Source: Elusimicrobiota bacterium (GTDB taxonomy: Bacteria > Elusimicrobiota > Elusimicrobia > UBA1565 > UBA9628). Taken from it: DNA of 8,880 nucleotides. Every line of letters begins with the position of its first letter. The first letter of the stretch is position 1. The notes below the pieces were generated by a model, which was not told the origin of the DNA, made no database searches, and worked only from the letters and a program-made list of their open reading frames with translations. Made by a program: the position numbers and the translations under genes. The stretch lies in assembly GCA_023249695.1 (NCBI GenBank), contig JAHFCD010000058.1:1-8880 (forward strand), written 5' to 3'. Shown one piece after another: positions 5,451-8,880 of the stretch.

Positions 5451-6361
5451 GAGCGGAGGACCTTGAGTCCGTCGCGGATCACGGCGAGGCGCTCGGCCGG
5501 GGTCAAGGTCGCGGGCTTGGTCTGGAGCTTGAGGCCGATCAGCGGACAGCCCGCCGCCTCGGCGAGCGCCGCCTTCGCGGCCGCGGGCGTGAGCAGGGAC
5601 TCGGGGAAGACAGTCGAGAAGGGGACGTGCGAGTCGCGCCACGGGCCGTAACCATTTTGCGCGCCGGTGACGCCCGAGAAGAACAGGCCGCCGAGCAGCT
5701 CGGCCTGAGCCGCGCGGCGGATGTGCTCGAGCGGCCCCTCGGCCGAGCGCGTCTCGAGCGCGGAGCGGCCCCAGTTCACGGCGACCGCGATCGGGGCTTT
5801 GCCGTCGGAGAGCTTGACCGCCATCACGTCGTCCTCGATTGGGAGGAAGCCCTTGTCCGGCGCGCGGCCGGGCATGGCCGCGTCGCAATGCTCGACGAGG
5901 AGGCCGGCGCCCTGCCAGTCGCGCCCGCGCAGCTCGGTCAGCGAGTCCGCGAAGCCCTCGAGCGAGGACTTCGCGCCTGAGCCGCCCAGGCGCGGCGCCG
6001 AATGCACCAGGACCGAGCGCACGGCGCGGCGGCCGAGCGCGCGATGGAGCTTCTCGACGGCGCGGCGCGCGGTCTCGACGAAGTCGAGGGCGCGCTTGCG
6101 GCCGTCCGGGTCGGCGCTGGCCAGGCCGAAGTGCTTGTCGTCCTTGAGCAGGTCCATGGAGCCGGGCAGCAAAGTCAGCGCGAGCGACCACTCCGGGCGG
6201 ATCTGGGAGATCAGCCAGCCCTCGTCGCGGCGGTGCAAAGTCCCGAAGAACGGCTGCTCGAGGCCGGCGACGCCGAGGTCCGCGAGGCCCGCATACAGCG
6301 CGGCTTCTCCGGCTTCCTCGAGTCCGGCGGAGGCGGCGTAAGCGGCGACGTGGACCTTCAT
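5447..6361 (-). CDS. DUF4862 family protein (predicted TIM barrel)
   Basis: A 304-residue protein, ATG 6361 to TGA 5449-5447. Family-like motifs in order are 'GLEQPFFGTLH' (33-43), 'TLLPGSM' (63-69), 'FGLASADPDGR' (78-88), 'VHSAPR' (119-124), 'VEHCDAAMPGRAPDKGFLP' (156-174), 'NWGRSALE' (196-203) and 'FFSGVTG' (227-233). They fit the DUF4862 family, which I believe has a xylose-isomerase/AP-endonuclease-like barrel. E35, H120, E157 and H158 are plausible metal or substrate ligands, which is inference. There is no signal peptide, so it is cytoplasmic. It is the first gene of an operon with the amidohydrolase (4-bp overlap), which suggests both enzymes act on one small-molecule pathway. The start lies 6 bp after a TAGGAT hexamer; an AGGA 7 bp upstream is a weak alternative Shine-Dalgarno. 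Confidence 0.8.
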   Translation of the reverse strand: MKVHVAAYAASAGLEEAGEAALYAGLADLGVAGLEQPFFGTLHRRDEGWLISQIRPEWSLALTLLPGSMDLLKDDKHFGLASADPDGRKRALDFVETARRAVEKLHRALGRRAVRSVLVHSAPRLGGSGAKSSLEGFADSLTELRGRDWQGAGLLVEHCDAAMPGRAPDKGFLPIEDDVMAVKLSDGKAPIAVAVNWGRSALETRSAEGPLEHIRRAAQAELLGGLFFSGVTGAQNGYGPWRDSHVPFSTVFPESLLTPAAAKAALAEAAGCPLIGLKLQTKPATLTPAERLAVIRDGLKVLRS

Positions 6362-6367
6362 CGTGTA

Positions 6368-6377
6368 ATCCTATATA
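6368..6377 (-). promoter_or_regulatory. -10 region for the DUF4862/amidohydrolase operon
   Basis: On the minus strand, overlapping hexamers TATATA (6377-6372) and TAGGAT (6373-6368) precede ATG 6361. TAGGAT with its 6-bp gap matches the spacing at the other leaderless starts. No clear -35 is visible 17 bp upstream. Confidence 0.4.
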
Positions 6378-6457
6378 AGAATCGTCGTCCCGGGTCTGGG
6401 CCTTTTGCCGATACGGCGGCTAGGCCTTCCGGACCGCTTCCCGCGTCGCGAGTGGGT

Positions 6458-6463
6458 TAGACT
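6458..6463 (+). promoter_or_regulatory. -10 element for the PLD-family gene
   Basis: TAGACT lies 6 bp upstream of ATG 6470, predicting transcription from the A of ATG. No Shine-Dalgarno and no good -35 are visible. The 108-bp region 6362-6469 is shared with the divergent DUF4862 operon. Confidence 0.45.
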
Positions 6464-6469
6464 GGGCGC

Positions 6470-7900
6470 ATGGTGAACACGCTCCGCCGTTTCGCCGTCA
6501 TCGTCGCGCTGCTGTCGTCGACCGTGCCGTCCTCCGCTCAGATGCGCGTCGCGTCGCCGCTGGGATCCGTCGGGGCGATGCCCATGCCGCTGACGCCGTT
6601 CACCCATTTCGCCGCTCCCGCCTTGTCGTTGTCCCCGCTGTCGATGCCGGCGCTCACCCCGAGCTTCGTCCCGTCCGTCGCCCCGGCCCTTTCCGCCGCG
6701 CTCCCCGTTTCCCTCGAGCAGGGCCGCGCCTACTTCGACGGCGCCGCCGCGAAGCCCGACGCGCCCGCCCCGGCGAACCCCGCCCGTGCCCCGCGCGGCG
6801 AGACCGTGTCGCTCAACGGGGTCGTCCTGCCCGCGCGCATGTTCTCCGACGAGACCGTCATCTCCGGCCAGCTGATCCGCGCGATCGACGCCGCGAACAC
6901 CTCGATCGACATCGCGATCCACGGCCTCGCCCTGCGCGAGGTCGCCGCCGCCCTCGTGCGCGCCAAGAAGCGCGGCGTGAAAATCCGCGTCGTGATGAAT
7001 CAGACCCACGTCTTCCCGGAGAAGCAGCGCGACACGCGCACCGCCGAGGTGCAGCTGCTGATGGACCAGGGCTTCGAGATGAAGATGCTGCGCGGCGGCG
7101 ACATGTTCGGCGTCATGCACAACAAGATCGCGATCTTCGACAACAAGATCCTCGAGACGGGCTCCTACAACTGGACGCACGCCGCCGACACCTGGCATTG
7201 GGAGAACGCGATGTTCCTTGCCGAGCAGGCGCGCATCAAGGCCTATCAGGAATACTGGAACTGGATGTGGTCGATCTCCTCGAAGATTCCGAGCAAGGCC
7301 CCCGCCCTGCCGACGCCGATCCCCGAGGGCGAGCCGCACCCGAGCCTGCCGTCCGCGCCCGAGGACGCCGACCGCTCCGTGACGTTCAACGGCGTGTCGC
7401 TGCCGGCGCAGACCTTCTCGCCCGGACGCGTGACCGCGCATCTCGAGCGCGCGATCGACGCCTCCCGGATCTCGATCGACCTGGCCAACTTCTCCTTCAC
7501 CTCCGAGGTCCTGCGCGACGCGCTGCTGCGCGCCCAGGAGCGCGGCGTGAAGGTCCGCATCGTCTTCGACGCCCAGCAGTACCGCTACCTCTCCGAGATG
7601 CACTGGTTCGCCGAGCACGGCTTCGACGTGATGCTCTCCGCCGGCAAGAGCGGGGAGAAGGGCGTCATGCACAACAAGTTCGCCGTGTTCGACGGGGTCC
7701 TCGTCGAGGCGGGCTCGTTCAACTGGACGCGCAACGGCGAGCGCAACAACTACGAGAACGCGATGTTCCTCGACGCCCCCGACGACGCCGCCGCCTTCGC
7801 CTCGCACTTCAAGCGCGTGCGCGACCAGGCCTGGGCGCCCGAGCCCGACGACCACCACGGCGCCGGCGCCGCGCCCGAAGACGTCAACCTCGGCCACTAG
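6470..7900 (+). CDS. Secreted phospholipase D-superfamily protein with two HKD motifs
   Basis: A 476-residue protein. Residues 1-23 are a Sec signal peptide (RR, hydrophobic core, S-S-A cleavage). Residues about 25-110 are a Pro/Ala/Leu/Ser tract containing 'YFDGAA' at 88-93. Two homologous modules follow, about 113-265 and 304-455. Each has an 'NGVxLPA' start, an 'RAIDA' helix, an 'RGVKxR' strand, an HxKx4D motif (H217/K219/D224 and H401/K403/D408), a GS(Y/F)NWT (231-236, 415-420) and an 'ENAMF' (245-249, 429-433). In this superfamily two HKD motifs form one active site cleaving phosphodiester bonds of phospholipids or nucleic acids. The short modules with GSxNWT look more like Nuc/PLD6-type proteins than cardiolipin synthase, since there are no N-terminal membrane helices. 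Probable location is periplasm, outer membrane or outside; the substrate cannot be decided. The gene is followed 57 bp later by a gene with its own promoter. Confidence 0.88.
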   Translation: MVNTLRRFAVIVALLSSTVPSSAQMRVASPLGSVGAMPMPLTPFTHFAAPALSLSPLSMPALTPSFVPSVAPALSAALPVSLEQGRAYFDGAAAKPDAPAPANPARAPRGETVSLNGVVLPARMFSDETVISGQLIRAIDAANTSIDIAIHGLALREVAAALVRAKKRGVKIRVVMNQTHVFPEKQRDTRTAEVQLLMDQGFEMKMLRGGDMFGVMHNKIAIFDNKILETGSYNWTHAADTWHWENAMFLAEQARIKAYQEYWNWMWSISSKIPSKAPALPTPIPEGEPHPSLPSAPEDADRSVTFNGVSLPAQTFSPGRVTAHLERAIDASRISIDLANFSFTSEVLRDALLRAQERGVKVRIVFDAQQYRYLSEMHWFAEHGFDVMLSAGKSGEKGVMHNKFAVFDGVLVEAGSFNWTRNGERNNYENAMFLDAPDDAAAFASHFKRVRDQAWAPEPDDHHGAGAAPEDVNLGH

Positions 7901-7920
7901 CGGTTTCCGGGCGCGAGCGG

Positions 7921-7949
7921 TTGACAGCCCGCGGGGCGGAGGCTACACT
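7921..7949 (+). promoter_or_regulatory. Consensus sigma70 promoter for the Pro/Gly-rich TPR-like gene
   Basis: TTGACA (7921-7926), exactly 17 bp, TACACT (7944-7949), then 8 bp to GTG 7958. This is the best promoter in the window and predicts a 0-2 nt leader. Confidence 0.75.
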
Positions 7950-7957
7950 GAGCGGGA

Positions 7958-8880
7958 GTGGCGCGATCCCGTTTGAAGACGTTCTTTTCCCTGTGCGTGC
8001 TCGCGGCGGCGCCATTCATCGGCGCGCTGCGGCCCCCGGCGGCCTTCGGCGGCAGCGCGAGCACGGTGGGCCCCATCGATCCCTGCGCGGGGCCGGCCGC
8101 CGCCATCAATCCGAGGTGCGGGGGCACCGGCGTCCTGAATAATACGCCGCCTCCGGGGACGCCGCCGGGAGGCGGGAGCCCGCCTGGAGGCGGGAACATT
8201 GGGCCTCCGCCTCCGGATCTCGGCGGTCCCCATAAAGGCGGCGCCACGCTCAACGGGCGGCCCTTGGGCACCGCGACGATCGTCGCTCCTCCGGGCTCCG
8301 CGGCGCAAGGCTCCGCGGCGGGAGACCCCAAGGGAGTCCCCGTCGGGCCGGGAGGCCTCGCCGCCGAGGCCGCCGTCGCGCCGGCCGTCACCGGCTTCGG
8401 CCCCGAGGGCTCGGCTCTCGCGATCAAGGCGGGCGTCGAACTTCAGCTGGGCGACCTCGCGGCCGCCTGCGCGACCGCCACGGCCGCGCTCAAGGAGAAT
8501 CCCAAGGACGCCAAGGCGGCCAAGATCGAGTCGCTCGCCTGCCGCGCGTCGCTGTCCGCCGGTCCGAAGGGCGATCTCGGAGAGGGCCTCAAGCCCGGCC
8601 CCGGAACCCGGGAAGTCGCGCTCGACGCCAACTCCCGCTCGAAGCTGCTGCGGGGGGACGGCGGCGGGGGAGCCGTGGCGCCGGGGCCCGGAGCCCTGCA
8701 GGCCTGGATTCTGCGCATCGAGGAGATGAAGGCGGCCGGCGACGACGCCCAGGTCATCCTGCTGTGCGACGAGGCCTCGCGGGAGTTCCCCGGAAACCTG
8801 CATCTGCTCAACGCGAAGGCCACCGCCCAGAACAAGCTCAAGGACTACAAGGGCGCTCTCGCGACGGCCAACGAAGCGCT
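7958..8880 (+). CDS. Exported Pro/Gly-rich protein with TPR-like repeats (3' end outside window)
   Basis: An open frame from GTG 7958 with no stop through the window edge (307 complete codons visible). Residues 1-31 look like a signal peptide: MARSRLK, a hydrophobic core, and possible cleavage after the PAAFG region. A low-complexity tract of about 35-150 follows, rich in Pro and Gly (repeated PPGGG at 69-73 and 75-79) with two cysteines at 43 and 54. From about 153 onward the sequence becomes helical and TPR-like, for instance 'GDLAAACATATAALKENPKD' (165-184) and 'LLNAKATAQNKLKDYKGALA' (283-302). It is probably a periplasmic or envelope protein that binds partners through TPRs behind a flexible spacer. 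The start is supported by a consensus promoter just upstream and the signal peptide beginning exactly there. No Shine-Dalgarno is visible. Function and full length are unknown. Confidence 0.8.
   Translation, partial: MARSRLKTFFSLCVLAAAPFIGALRPPAAFGGSASTVGPIDPCAGPAAAINPRCGGTGVLNNTPPPGTPPGGGSPPGGGNIGPPPPDLGGPHKGGATLNGRPLGTATIVAPPGSAAQGSAAGDPKGVPVGPGGLAAEAAVAPAVTGFGPEGSALAIKAGVELQLGDLAAACATATAALKENPKDAKAAKIESLACRASLSAGPKGDLGEGLKPGPGTREVALDANSRSKLLRGDGGGGAVAPGPGALQAWILRIEEMKAAGDDAQVILLCDEASREFPGNLHLLNAKATAQNKLKDYKGALATANEA

Noticed and set aside
5451..6191. Upstream extension of the amidohydrolase frame
   Set aside because: It overlaps the DUF4862 coding region in another frame and is Arg/Ala/Gly-rich. 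The HxH motif begins just after ATG 5450.
6371..7897. 508-codon open frame antisense to the PLD gene
   Set aside because: Composition is Gly/Val/Arg/His/Asp-biased as expected from the reverse complement of GC-rich codons. The plus-strand frame has two complete HKD modules and a signal peptide.
8140..8225. Possible tandem DNA repeat in the Pro/Gly-rich region
   Set aside because: The repetition (GGAGGCGGGA-like units) reflects repeated Pro-Pro-Gly-Gly-Gly codons in the coding frame and does not extend as a regular array.

Overview
The window is GC-rich, densely packed chromosomal DNA from a free-living type of bacterium. No rRNA, tRNA, CRISPR array or intact mobile element is visible. I see twelve well-supported protein genes (two cut by the window ends) plus one speculative leader ORF. 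No gene-free stretch exceeds 300 bp; the longest is 3031-3218 (188 bp), which holds a promoter and a leader. Two things suggest an Elusimicrobiota-like (or similar deep-branching, GC-rich, metagenome-derived) lineage. One is a pilin-type globular domain with a 'LSIYYGDMEGQYP' signature that I associate with Elusimicrobiota pilins. The other is exported proteins that begin with a signal peptide followed by a long Pro/Ala/Leu/Ser tract. This assignment is inference, not proven by the window.

Layout from left to right: the 3' end of an NmrA-type NAD(P)-binding protein (+); a convergent exported or membrane protein with a Pro/Ala-rich N-terminus and four predicted helices (-, 244-1248); divergently, a three-helix membrane protein ending in a pilin-like domain (+, 1327-2001); a convergent two-gene minus-strand unit of a tandem C2HC zinc-finger protein and a DUF3293 protein (2698 down to 1995); divergently, a DUF4404 protein (+, 2773-3030), then a TPR protein (+, 3219-4013) with its own promoter, a roughly 140-nt leader and a strong rho-independent terminator. 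Next on the minus strand come a MazG-like nucleotide pyrophosphohydrolase (4083-4424), an AT-rich imperfect palindrome (4439-4478), and an overlapping pair of a metal-dependent amidohydrolase (4482-5450) and a DUF4862 protein (5447-6361). Divergent from that pair is a secreted tandem-HKD phospholipase-D-superfamily protein (+, 6470-7900). It is followed by an exported Pro/Gly-rich, TPR-like protein (+, from 7958) that runs off the right edge.

The most striking window-wide feature is how genes start. In eight of nine promoter-proximal genes a sigma70-type -10 hexamer lies 6-9 bp before the start codon and there is no clear Shine-Dalgarno sequence, so transcription should begin at or within about 3 nt of the start codon (leaderless mRNA). 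The exception is the TPR gene at 3219, which has a strong AGGAGG. Other points of interest are the pilin domain on a multi-helix anchor, a shared N-terminal architecture in two unrelated exported proteins, and the zinc-finger/DUF3293 pair.

Most genes look like independent small transcription units rather than one pathway. The two clear operons are zinc finger-DUF3293 and DUF4862-amidohydrolase. I see no convincing defence system or integrated element.
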